A stretch of DNA of 55,157 bases, taken from contig JAKSCQ010000128.1 in NCBI GenBank assembly GCA_022360555.1, forward strand, positions 1-55,157, written 5' to 3'. The stretch comes from Pseudomonadales bacterium (GTDB lineage Bacteria; Pseudomonadota; Gammaproteobacteria; Pseudomonadales; Alcanivoracaceae). The notes beneath the pieces were generated by a model, which had not been told where the DNA came from, made no database searches, and saw only the letters and a list, made by a program, of their open reading frames with translations. How positions within the stretch are numbered: position 1 is the first letter of the stretch; every line of letters starts with the position of its first letter. Below are positions 1-8,108 of the stretch, piece after piece. The position numbers and the translations under genes are program-made.

Positions 1-513
1 AACGAACGCAGCCTGTTCTCTGGCCAGCTCATGGCGTTGCGCCTGGAGCACAATGGCTGGACACCACTGGCCTATGACCGGGTGGAAGGCGAATTCCTGC
101 CAGTGGACGACACCTCGCTGAAACCATACTCCATGCCGGCTTCCCTGGAGCTGGTCTGGCAGATTGATGAGCTGGACGAGGCGGAAGGGCAGGAGCAGGC
201 AACACTGGAAGATGTGGCCAAGGTGCTGGTCGAAGACGATGTCATGGCCGGCTCGGACGACCTGCTGGAGAATGACGAACAACAGCAAGACCGGGAAACC
301 GCCGACGAGGAAGAAGAGAAACCTTTTCCGCAGATGTTCTTCTTCCCCAGTGGTGAAGTGTCCCCGGTTACCCTGAGCGTTCGCTCCCTGGATGATCTGG
401 ATCAGGAACGTCGCCTTCAGGTAACCGCGCTGGGCCGGCTCACCGATCCGGACCGGGAAGAGGATGACTCAGAAGAGCAGGATCTGGACTGGTACGACAA
501 GGAAGAGTCATGA
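1..513 (+). CDS. gspH: Type II secretion minor pseudopilin GspH (5' truncated)
   Basis: The reading frame is open from base 1, so the gene starts upstream and its prepilin leader is not visible. The visible part carries the GspH-type C-terminal beta region, with 'RLEHNGWTPL' early and 'FFFPSGEVSPVTL' later. Its place directly before gspI supports the call. GspH is a minor pseudopilin near the tip of the periplasmic pseudopilus of the type II secretion system. Unusually, a long run rich in Asp, Glu and Gln (about residues 70-105 of the visible part) sits inside the domain, and the C-terminus is also very acidic. The stop overlaps the gspI start by ATGA. Confidence 0.85.
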   Translation, partial: NERSLFSGQLMALRLEHNGWTPLAYDRVEGEFLPVDDTSLKPYSMPASLELVWQIDELDEAEGQEQATLEDVAKVLVEDDVMAGSDDLLENDEQQQDRETADEEEEKPFPQMFFFPSGEVSPVTLSVRSLDDLDQERRLQVTALGRLTDPDREEDDSEEQDLDWYDKEES

Positions 514-890
514 ACAGGCAGCACGGCTTTACCCTCATCGAAGTGCTGGTCGCGGTCATGATCCTGGCGGGCGTCATGGTCACCCTGGGGCAGACCATGG
601 GGGCAACTGCTCGAGCCTACAGCAATATCAATGAAACCCATCTGGGCTTTCTGGTGGCGTCCGACAAGCTGGTGGAAATGCAGGTCTATCAACAGTGGCC
701 TTCCACCGGCACCTCCGACAGTGAAGTCACCCGCAATGGCCGCGACTGGTGGATTGAAACCCAGGTATCAGAAGGGCCGTATCCCGATACCCGCCGTGTG
801 GATATCAATGTGGGTCTGATGCAGGCCGACGAAAAGGGCGGCATGGCCTACCATCTGGCCAGCCTGATAGGGAAACCGGCGGAACAATGA
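510..890 (+). CDS. gspI: Type II secretion minor pseudopilin GspI
   Basis: A 126-residue protein with a short basic leader and a classic prepilin cleavage and transmembrane segment ('GFTLIEVLVAVMILAG'), including the Glu at mature position 5 needed for assembly. The leader should be processed by the prepilin peptidase GspO. GspI forms the pseudopilus tip complex with GspJ and GspK. The start overlaps the gspH stop (ATGA) and the stop overlaps the gspJ start (ATGA), indicating translational coupling. Length fits the family. Confidence 0.93.
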   Translation: MNRQHGFTLIEVLVAVMILAGVMVTLGQTMGATARAYSNINETHLGFLVASDKLVEMQVYQQWPSTGTSDSEVTRNGRDWWIETQVSEGPYPDTRRVDINVGLMQADEKGGMAYHLASLIGKPAEQ

Positions 891-1522
891 AACAGCGTCG
901 TTCCCTGCTCGGCTTTACCCTGTTGGAAATGGTCATCACCATTGCCATCTTCGCCTTTATCTATGTGTGGGTGGCCAGCTTTCTTGGCAGTGCCTTGCAG
1001 GGGCGCGAACAGCTAACCGACAGCGCGGCCACCATGGAGCGCACCCAGCGGGCGGTTACCTTCCTGACCCTGGACTTCGAGCAACTGATCAGCCGCCCGG
1101 TGCGTGACCCCTACGGGGATCCTCAGCCGGCCATTCTCGGCCGCGACAACTATGTGGAATTTACCCGTCTTGGCTGGTCCAACCCCTTCGGCCTGCGCCA
1201 GCGCAGTGAAATGCAGCGGGTGATCTACACCCTGGAAGAGGGCAGGCTTTACCGTCGCTATTGGCCGGTACTCGATACCAATGTGGCCACCGAATACCAG
1301 GAAGATGTTCTGCTGGAAGACGTGGCGCGCTTCACGGTGCGTTATCTGGATCTGTCACCCCAGGGGGAGTGGCAATGGCTGGAACTCTGGCCGGACGTCT
1401 CCATGGCATCGATGCCGGTGTGGCAGCAGCGTCTGCCGAAAAGCATTGAAATTGAAATCGAGCTGGAAAACGGCGATATCCTGCATCGCTTCTACCGCAC
1501 GGTGGTGAACCCATGGGTATGA
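887..1522 (+). CDS. gspJ: Type II secretion minor pseudopilin GspJ
   Basis: A 211-residue pseudopilin with the N-terminal motif 'GFTLLEMVITIAIFAF' (cleavage after Gly, Glu at mature position 5, hydrophobic helix). The body has the GspJ pattern around 'RDPYGDPQPA' and an end rich in 'SIEIEIELENGD'. It is expected to join GspI and GspK in the quasi-helical tip of the secretion pseudopilus. It overlaps gspI by 4 bp and gspK by 10 bp, so it is an internal gene of the gsp operon. Confidence 0.93.
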   Translation: MKQRRSLLGFTLLEMVITIAIFAFIYVWVASFLGSALQGREQLTDSAATMERTQRAVTFLTLDFEQLISRPVRDPYGDPQPAILGRDNYVEFTRLGWSNPFGLRQRSEMQRVIYTLEEGRLYRRYWPVLDTNVATEYQEDVLLEDVARFTVRYLDLSPQGEWQWLELWPDVSMASMPVWQQRLPKSIEIEIELENGDILHRFYRTVVNPWV

Positions 1523-2550
1523 AGTGGCGGCAGCAGGGGATGGCGCTGATCATTGTGTTGATGCTGTTTGCCATCCTTTCCACCCTGATGCTGGAGATCA
1601 TGTTCCGGCAGGACCGTTTCCTGACCCGGGCCGACAACCTGCTGCAATGGGACAAGCGTTACCAGTACGCCATGGCGGCAGAAGTGGTGGCCCAGCAGGG
1701 GCTGATTGACGATCTTCAGGATGACCAGAACAACAACGCACTGGTGGATGACTGCATTGAGGAGCAGTGGGCTGTTCAACTGCCACCGTCCCCCTACGAA
1801 GATGCCATGCTCAGCGCCAGCGTTCAGGATCTGCAGGGGCGCTTCAACCTGAACTGGTTGGTAACAGCACAGAATGACCAGTTTGTTCGCGACCCACAGC
1901 GTATTGACCAGTTAACCCGCCTGATTGATGCAACGTTCCCGGATCAGACCAATGCTTCGCGTCTCGCAAACGAGATGGCGGACTGGCTGGACAGCAACAA
2001 CATTGTCGATGGTGTGGAAGGGGCGGAAGACCCGGAATACCGTTCCCGGCGCACCCCCAACATGCCGGCAGCCCACGAATCCGAATTACGGGCACTGCTG
2101 GGCTTTCAGGTTACCGACCAGCCGGAAAACAGCGAAGTGTGGGGGCTGTTCACCGCCTTGCCGCTGGGGACGACGCTAAACGTGAATACCGCGCCGCCCC
2201 AGGTACTGGACGCGGTGGTGGGCAGCCTGGCCGGTACGGCCGCAGTCCAGGCGATTCTGGAGGCTCGCAAGGAAGAACCCATCACCGAGATCAGCACGCT
2301 GATGCAGAATGCCGCCTTCAATGGCCTAAAGGCCAACCAGAAGAGCGATCTTGCCAGTCTATTGGGTGTCAGCAGTGAGTATTTTCAGGTAATGGTAGAT
2401 GTGGAAGTGGATGGTCAGCTCAGCCGGCTGGTCAGCCGTTTGCGTCGGGGTAGCGGGCAAGGGCAGACTACGTCGGTGTTCAGTCGGCAGGTCAGTCCGC
2501 TGCTGACGCCGCTCGAACCAGCCTGCAATCCCTTTTACAATGTGCAGTGA
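1513..2550 (+). CDS. gspK: Type II secretion minor pseudopilin GspK
   Basis: A 345-residue protein with a leader ending 'QQGMALIIVLMLFAIL'. Like other GspK proteins it lacks the Glu at position 5, consistent with a place at the very tip of the pseudopilus. The body includes 'ARFNLNWL'-type text ('QGRFNLNWL') and the 'LNVNTAPPQVL' segment that is characteristic of the family. GspK caps the GspI-J-K tip complex. A 66-bp gap separates it from gspL, the only real gap in this operon. Confidence 0.93.
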   Translation: MGMKWRQQGMALIIVLMLFAILSTLMLEIMFRQDRFLTRADNLLQWDKRYQYAMAAEVVAQQGLIDDLQDDQNNNALVDDCIEEQWAVQLPPSPYEDAMLSASVQDLQGRFNLNWLVTAQNDQFVRDPQRIDQLTRLIDATFPDQTNASRLANEMADWLDSNNIVDGVEGAEDPEYRSRRTPNMPAAHESELRALLGFQVTDQPENSEVWGLFTALPLGTTLNVNTAPPQVLDAVVGSLAGTAAVQAILEARKEEPITEISTLMQNAAFNGLKANQKSDLASLLGVSSEYFQVMVDVEVDGQLSRLVSRLRRGSGQGQTTSVFSRQVSPLLTPLEPACNPFYNVQ

Positions 2551-2616
2551 GCGGCCATAGACAGCGCAGTTGTGTTGCCGGTCCCGCAAAGAATAATGAG
2601 TAAAGGATAATAACGC

Positions 2617-3750
2617 GTGGCAGATGCCTCCTTGATCTATCTCAGTGGTGCCCCGGATGCCCCCTGGCAACCGCAAAGTACCGTGCTCTACCAGTCTCGA
2701 CCGGGAGAGCCGGTGCAGGCCGTGCCTCTGGAGCAGGCTTTCGCCTCGGCGAGTGGGCCGGTCAATGTGGTCGTCAGCGTGGCCAGCGCCCAACTGACCC
2801 GGGTATCGCTGAGCCGAAAACAGGCCAAGCACTTGCAGCGGGTGTTGCCCTACCTGCTGGAAGAGCAATTGCTGGATAACCCGGAAGATCTCTGGTTCGT
2901 TTCCCGCAAGGGGGAGGGTGACGACTACCAGGTGACGGCGGTGGCTCGTGAGCTGCTGACTCTGCTCAGGGAGCAGGCCGAACAGCATGATGTACAGATG
3001 ACATCAGTACAGGTGGATGCGGAGCGATTGCAGTCATTCAGCCCGCTGATTGCTGACCTGGGCGATGACCAGTGGCTTTTGGTGGCTGACCGGGAACGGG
3101 CGCTGGTTGCCGATGCGCAGCAGCGTGATGCCATTGTCCCCCTGTTCGGTGATGACTTGGATGCGGCAACCGAACTGCCCGATGCAGACAGCCTGTTTTC
3201 CGCCTTGCGCGGTGGCCAGGGGCTGGAGCTGCTCACTGGCGAGTACGCGCCACGGCAGCAGCGCAGTCAGGCCGCCATACTGGGTCCCTGGCGGCCGGTG
3301 CTGATGCTGGCCGCCTCGGTGCTGGTCCTGTCTTTGGTGGCGATCTGGGTGCAGCAGTGGCGCTACCAGAAAGCCGCCGATGCGGCCTTTGCCCAGGCCC
3401 AGCAGACCTACGAATCCCTGTTCCCGGGGGACAAGGCCACCTCGGCACTCAAACGCCAGTTTCAGGGGCGCCTGGCCCGGCTAGGTGGCGGCGAAGGCGG
3501 AGGCAGTGCCTTCTTCCCGCTGCTTGTTCCGGTGGCAGAGGTGCTCAAGCAGGTCAAGGTCGAGCCCAAACGCCTGCAGTATGATCAGCGCCAGAACACC
3601 TTGCTGCTGGACGTGGGCGCCAAGGATTATGCCCAGCTCGAAGCCTTGCAGAATGCCATCAAGAAACAGGGCGCCCGGGCGTCGATTGCCAACTACCGCA
3701 ATGGGGCTCAGGGAGTCAGTGCGCGAATCAAGGTGGAGCAACCCGGATGA
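2617..3750 (+). CDS. gspL: Type II secretion inner-membrane platform protein GspL
   Basis: A 377-residue protein that starts at GTG, preceded by a clear ribosome site (TAAAGGAT, about 8 bases upstream). Residues 1-220 form the actin-like cytoplasmic domain that binds the GspE ATPase. One transmembrane helix ('MLAASVLVLSLVAIWV', about 227-245) and a periplasmic ferredoxin-like region follow. The gene ends in an ATGA overlap with gspM, its partner in the assembly platform. A glycine-rich stretch 'GGGEGGGS' lies in the periplasmic part. Confidence 0.9.
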   Translation: MADASLIYLSGAPDAPWQPQSTVLYQSRPGEPVQAVPLEQAFASASGPVNVVVSVASAQLTRVSLSRKQAKHLQRVLPYLLEEQLLDNPEDLWFVSRKGEGDDYQVTAVARELLTLLREQAEQHDVQMTSVQVDAERLQSFSPLIADLGDDQWLLVADRERALVADAQQRDAIVPLFGDDLDAATELPDADSLFSALRGGQGLELLTGEYAPRQQRSQAAILGPWRPVLMLAASVLVLSLVAIWVQQWRYQKAADAAFAQAQQTYESLFPGDKATSALKRQFQGRLARLGGGEGGGSAFFPLLVPVAEVLKQVKVEPKRLQYDQRQNTLLLDVGAKDYAQLEALQNAIKKQGARASIANYRNGAQGVSARIKVEQPG

Positions 3751-4259
3751 CATCGGCAGAACTGAAACAGCTTGCCCGGCAGCGCTGGAGCCAACTGGAA
3801 AACTGGTACGACAGTCGCGAACCCCGTGAACAACAGGTTCTCAAGGTGCTCGCGGTCGTCGTCGCGCTGGTTCTGTTGTACTGGCTGGTGTGGGCGCCGA
3901 CCGTGAACAGCCGCGAACAGGCTCAGCGTCGCTATGTCGCCAACATGCAGACCCTGCGATGGATCGAATCGAACAGTGCAGCGGTTCGTGCCGCCAGTGC
4001 ATCCAGCAACGGGACGCAGCTCTCGCGCAACTGGGTCAGTGAAGTGAGCCGCAGCGCGGACAGCTACGGTCTGACGCTCAAGGGGTTCTCTCCGGACGGA
4101 AACCGTGCGGTGCGCATCCAGATGGAGAACCAGCCGGCTTCGCAAACGGTGATATGGCTGCAGTCGCTTCAGGAGAAAGGGGTGCAAATCACCACACTGG
4201 AAATGACACCCGGAGACAAATCCGGTACCGCGACTGTCAGAGCCACTTTGCAGCAATAA
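3747..4259 (+). CDS. gspM: Type II secretion inner-membrane protein GspM
   Basis: A 170-residue bitopic protein: a short cytoplasmic N-terminus, one transmembrane helix ('VLAVVVALVLLYWLVW', about 33-50) and a small periplasmic domain. Size, topology and position right after gspL (4-bp overlap) identify it as GspM, which stabilises GspL in the inner-membrane platform. Its stop lies one base before the start of the next gene, so that unidentified protein is very likely made from the same message. Confidence 0.87.
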   Translation: MTSAELKQLARQRWSQLENWYDSREPREQQVLKVLAVVVALVLLYWLVWAPTVNSREQAQRRYVANMQTLRWIESNSAAVRAASASSNGTQLSRNWVSEVSRSADSYGLTLKGFSPDGNRAVRIQMENQPASQTVIWLQSLQEKGVQITTLEMTPGDKSGTATVRATLQQ

Positions 4260-4260
4260 T

Positions 4261-5523
4261 ATGACGCCACGCCTTCTGTTGGCGCTCGGCCTTGTCATGG
4301 CTGCCGCCAACCTTGCCGCCCAGTGCCGTTTTGGCCCGTTTGATCAGGGTCGGGTGGTAAAAGTCTCCGCCAGTGAATTGCCCATGGCAGTGGACAAGCC
4401 GCTGTCATCGTTATCGCTGATGCGGGTCGAGCAGGGCCGGTTTGTGCCCCTGGCATTCCAGTTTGATGAGCTGGATAGCCATGGCATGGTCTGGTTCGAG
4501 GATTCCGGCTTTTCCCTGGACGGCACCCCTGGCCGGTTTGACGCACAGGACCAGTTGCTGGCCATGCTCACGGATGCCGGCCCCGCCGCCCCGGACAGCC
4601 TCGAGCCGTCTTCCGGCAGAGTCCTGGCAGATATTGTCGTCGCCGACGATTGTCACCTTTACCTGGTGGAGGGCAATGACGAGCGCAGCGACAACTACTT
4701 TGTCGCCCACGATATTGAAACCGGCAGCACACGCACCGCCCTGTATGAACTGGACGTGGACCCGGACAACGAGCTCAACTGGCGCTACCTTGGCTACCGG
4801 GGTTATCAGGGGCAGGGCTCCATTATCGACACCCTGAAAATGCGCATGAGTGCCGGCGTGCTGTCCCGCTTTACCCGCATGACCCTGGATAACCATAACC
4901 TGCGCCCCAGGCAGGTGGGGCATACCGTCGGCCCCATACGCTCGGTGATGCATCTTCGCACCAAGGTGGTACTGGCCGGCATTCCGGTAATGACCATCCA
5001 GGTACAGGCGATGCGCTATGCCGCTCACTACGAAGCCCATACCTATGCCCGGATTCCCGATCTGTATCGGGCAACCCTGAAAGAGCCCGAGGTCTCCGTG
5101 ACCATTGATGGAAACAACCAGATGGGCGCGCAAATTTATACGGATGCCTTTTCCGATCGTCCGGTCACTGTGGACGGCCAGCCGGATGACGAGGAATTCG
5201 CCCGCCAGCCATTGAGCATGGACGCCAACTGGATTCTGTTCGACAGCGGCAAACAGTTTTCCCTGCTAACGGCGCTGACGGTTCCTGACGAGCTGCAATC
5301 GACACCGCTGGCCCTGATCTACCAGGATGATGCCACGCTGAATGTGGAGCCAGAACAGTTTTCCGGACAATTGCCCAATCTGGGTTATTCCCTGAAAGGC
5401 TGGCCGAGGCCGGAAGAGTTGCGTTTTACCGTCAGCCTCTACTTCGATGACGGCTTGCATGATGTGGATGCCGGTGAGTTTGCCCGGCAGCGCTCGGCCC
5501 CGGTAGAGGTCCACGTCGAATAG
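4261..5523 (+). CDS. Unrecognised exported protein in the gspN position
   Basis: A 420-residue protein with a signal peptide ('LLLALGLVMAAANLAAQC', cleavage likely before Gln or Cys; Gln at -1 makes a lipobox doubtful). The mature part is soluble and looks beta-rich, with acidic patches and no transmembrane helix. I do not recognise a family. It does not resemble GspN, which often follows gspM. The 1-bp spacing to gspM implies co-expression with the secretion system, so it may be a periplasmic accessory or a passenger gene. It is the last gene of the operon, ahead of a hairpin. Confidence 0.75.
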   Translation: MTPRLLLALGLVMAAANLAAQCRFGPFDQGRVVKVSASELPMAVDKPLSSLSLMRVEQGRFVPLAFQFDELDSHGMVWFEDSGFSLDGTPGRFDAQDQLLAMLTDAGPAAPDSLEPSSGRVLADIVVADDCHLYLVEGNDERSDNYFVAHDIETGSTRTALYELDVDPDNELNWRYLGYRGYQGQGSIIDTLKMRMSAGVLSRFTRMTLDNHNLRPRQVGHTVGPIRSVMHLRTKVVLAGIPVMTIQVQAMRYAAHYEAHTYARIPDLYRATLKEPEVSVTIDGNNQMGAQIYTDAFSDRPVTVDGQPDDEEFARQPLSMDANWILFDSGKQFSLLTALTVPDELQSTPLALIYQDDATLNVEPEQFSGQLPNLGYSLKGWPRPEELRFTVSLYFDDGLHDVDAGEFARQRSAPVEVHVE

Positions 5524-5592
5524 GCTTGGCGGGAGCCGTCTCCAGGACGAAATCATAGAGAATTTCGCTGTTCGAAAGGTGGCTTTGAATGG

Positions 5593-5612
5593 GCGGGTGG
5601 TTAACCACCCGC
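5593..5612. terminator. Perfect hairpin between convergent genes
   Basis: GCGGGTGG-TTAA-CCACCCGC is a perfect 8-bp stem with a 4-base loop, lying between the end of the gsp operon (+) and the end of the hydrolase gene (-). No T run follows on either strand, so it may act as a weak, factor-assisted or RNA-protecting bidirectional end. Confidence 0.5.
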
Positions 5613-5629
5613 AATAGAACGAGGGCGGG

Positions 5630-7312
5630 CTAGAAGGGGCGTTCCGGGGCCAGTGAGATAGCTTCTTCCCGGGTCAGGGGCAGCCAGATATCGCCCTTGA
5701 TCGTGGCGTTGCGGGCCAGGAAGGCGGAGTTCAGTGGGAACTGGGTCGTAAATCCGTAAATCACCAGACCTACACGATCCCCCGGTTCCAGGGGCTGGGT
5801 GACAGCGGGCAGCTCAAGCTGGTGAATGCCTTTTTCCGGTAGCGGGGTGAGCTGCTCACTGGCCACATGCACCCGGCGACGGTTAGCGTGCTGTACACCC
5901 AGGCCGACAAAGACCGGCATGCTGTCGCCGCCGGAGGTACCGGCCAGATGCAGGTCAACGCGGGGTTTGCCCAGCAGCACTTCATCATCCCCGCGGGCCA
6001 CGTAGAGCGGCACGAACTTGGGCCGTCCAAAACCACCATTGGGCTTGAGGTCTCGCAGGTCGGCCCCCGGCCACATGGCCCGGAACAAATCGCTGCCCAC
6101 ATCGAAGGGCACCATCAACCACTCGAAAGCGCCGGCAAGGGGAATGGTGACCTTGCTCTTGGGAAGCTGGAAGCGATCCGCCGGCGGCAGCCCCTCGGAA
6201 AGAGCCAGCCCCCGCTCTTCGGTGACATTGACGCAGTACTGTGGCACCCGGGCCTCTTCGCCGCGCAGTTTTTCGTCCCACCAGTAAAGGATGGTGTCGA
6301 CGGTGCTCTCACTGTAATCGCCACAGTGGACCATCTCGTCAGTCTGGTAGAAAGGCAGCCAGCCACGCCATTTCTGGATGGGCCAGGGCATCACGTGCCC
6401 GCCCTGGATGCCCAACAGGCGCGCATCGCGACCGCGCTCCTGCCAGCAGTCATAGTTCTTCTCCGCTTCCTGGAAAGGGAAGATGGTGTCGCTGAAACCC
6501 TGGATGAACAGGGCGTCGGCATGGGGCGACAGGCCCTGGTCGCAGAAGCTGGCCGGGCTGCGTGCGTACATCATGTCCTGCATGTCGCGACTGACGGTGC
6601 CATCAAAGGCGCTGTTCCAGGGGGCGACAAACATTTCGCCAATATCAAAGCCGCTGCTGATGCCGCCGGCACCAAACAGGACGGCTCCCCAGGCGGTGCG
6701 GAATTCGCCGTTAGGTGCCAGGCTGTTCATGTCATACCAGCCTGTCAGTGGCACCAGCGCTTTCAGGCGGGGCTCGCTAAAGGCCGCCAGCGTTTGCACG
6801 CCAGCGCCGTAGGACTCGCCGATCATGCCGATGGCGGGATCGCCATCGGGCAGGCGCTGGATACCGGGTAGATGGGACAGGGACCAGTCGATAACCTGGC
6901 TGAGGTCGGCGACTTCATACTCCGGGTCCATCATGTGGACCCGGCCGTCAGACTGGCCCCAGCCGCGTTGGTCATAGAAAACGACCCAGTAGCCGGCTTT
7001 CCAGGCAGCGACGGCGGCTTGGCCGGTAAGCATGGCCTTGCCGTAAATGGACAGGGGACGCTTGGCTCGGAAGCCACCAAAGCCGTGAGTGGCAATGATC
7101 AGTGGTGCGCTCTGGCCGCTTTGCAGTTCCGGCTGGTAGACCGTGGCGGCGAGTTTCTTGCCGTCACGGGTGGGAATGCGGACCTGGTAGTAATCCTGCT
7201 CCAGCGGCTGGGTGGTCAGCCGGGCGTCGGTGGTCGGCAAGTGGGTGGTGGTACAGGCGGAAAGGCAAGCCAGCCCTAGCAGAAGGGCGATTGGCATGAA
7301 GAGCGGTCGCAT
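5630..7312 (-). CDS. Lipoprotein serine hydrolase (CocE/NonD or X-Pro peptidase S15-like)
   Basis: A 560-residue protein with a lipoprotein signal ('LLGLACLSAC', lipobox LSAC), so it is probably anchored to a membrane facing the periplasm or outside. An alpha/beta hydrolase core follows: 'ATHGFGGF' oxyanion region, the nucleophile motif 'GESYGAG' (about residue 167) and a late 'GGHVMPW' that could carry the catalytic His. The C-terminal 150 residues resemble the jelly-roll domain that follows the core in S15/CocE proteins. The natural substrate (ester or peptide) cannot be told from sequence. It is transcribed alone, divergently from the next gene across a 48-bp AT-rich gap. Confidence 0.75.
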   Translation of the reverse strand: MRPLFMPIALLLGLACLSACTTTHLPTTDARLTTQPLEQDYYQVRIPTRDGKKLAATVYQPELQSGQSAPLIIATHGFGGFRAKRPLSIYGKAMLTGQAAVAAWKAGYWVVFYDQRGWGQSDGRVHMMDPEYEVADLSQVIDWSLSHLPGIQRLPDGDPAIGMIGESYGAGVQTLAAFSEPRLKALVPLTGWYDMNSLAPNGEFRTAWGAVLFGAGGISSGFDIGEMFVAPWNSAFDGTVSRDMQDMMYARSPASFCDQGLSPHADALFIQGFSDTIFPFQEAEKNYDCWQERGRDARLLGIQGGHVMPWPIQKWRGWLPFYQTDEMVHCGDYSESTVDTILYWWDEKLRGEEARVPQYCVNVTEERGLALSEGLPPADRFQLPKSKVTIPLAGAFEWLMVPFDVGSDLFRAMWPGADLRDLKPNGGFGRPKFVPLYVARGDDEVLLGKPRVDLHLAGTSGGDSMPVFVGLGVQHANRRRVHVASEQLTPLPEKGIHQLELPAVTQPLEPGDRVGLVIYGFTTQFPLNSAFLARNATIKGDIWLPLTREEAISLAPERPF

Positions 7313-7360
7313 GGCGCTACGTCCTCTGTTTATTATTCTGTTTATACATTTGGGGATGCT

Positions 7361-8098
7361 ATGAAAATAACAGCCAATAATAAGCCGGCAGCGGCCACTT
7401 TAGTGTGGTTCTTCTATGCTGTCACGGCCATACTGCTCGCCGTGCTGATCAGCTGGGGCTTGTACAGCCAGTTCAATTATGGCTATCCCTTCTGGTACAA
7501 GCAGCTGGATATCGCTCAGCACATTGATGAATATGGCCCCCAGAATCGCTATAAATCCGGTTTTGAGCAATTGCCCGCTGATCAGCACTGGCGGGCATTT
7601 GAGCAAATACGCGATGCGGTTCACCAGCATGGCGAGGGTTTGGAGCAAATTACCTACACCCCGCCAGGCAAACCGACACGGCCATTGCTGCACCGTGCCG
7701 AGGTGATTCATCTGCAGGATGTGGCCAATCTGATCGACGCTGGCCGCTGGCTGTTACTGGTGCTGGCCGTGCTCTGGCTGCCTCTCGCCTGGCTGTGTAT
7801 CCGCCTTGGACTACCACCCATGAAATGGCGACTGGCGATCACTGTTATCACTATGGGGGCTGTGCTAGCGTGGTTGCTTATCGCTGGGCCGACCCAGGTG
7901 TTTTACCAGTTCCATCACTGGCTGTTTCCTGCCGATCACCCCTGGTTTTTCTACTGGCAGGACTCCCTGATGAGTACGCTGATGAAAGCACCGGTACTTT
8001 TTGGAGGTATCGCGGCGGTCATTGCTTTGGGGGCACTGCTGCTGACTCCGGCCATCTACCGGCTGGGGCTGTGGCTGTCGGGATCGTTCACCAAATAA
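7361..8098 (+). CDS. DUF1461 (TIGR01906-like) integral membrane protein
   Basis: A 245-residue protein with four predicted transmembrane helices: one near the N-terminus ('VWFFYAVTAILLAVLISWGLY'), then three in the C-terminal half. The loop contains 'LLHRAEVIHLQDV' and later 'FYQFHHWLFPADHPWFFYWQDSLM', which match the pattern I know for the DUF1461 family. No function is established for the family. It leads an apparent three-gene operon, with 10 bp to the next gene. Confidence 0.72.
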   Translation: MKITANNKPAAATLVWFFYAVTAILLAVLISWGLYSQFNYGYPFWYKQLDIAQHIDEYGPQNRYKSGFEQLPADQHWRAFEQIRDAVHQHGEGLEQITYTPPGKPTRPLLHRAEVIHLQDVANLIDAGRWLLLVLAVLWLPLAWLCIRLGLPPMKWRLAITVITMGAVLAWLLIAGPTQVFYQFHHWLFPADHPWFFYWQDSLMSTLMKAPVLFGGIAAVIALGALLLTPAIYRLGLWLSGSFTK

Positions 8099-8108
8099 GA
8101 ATCAGGTC

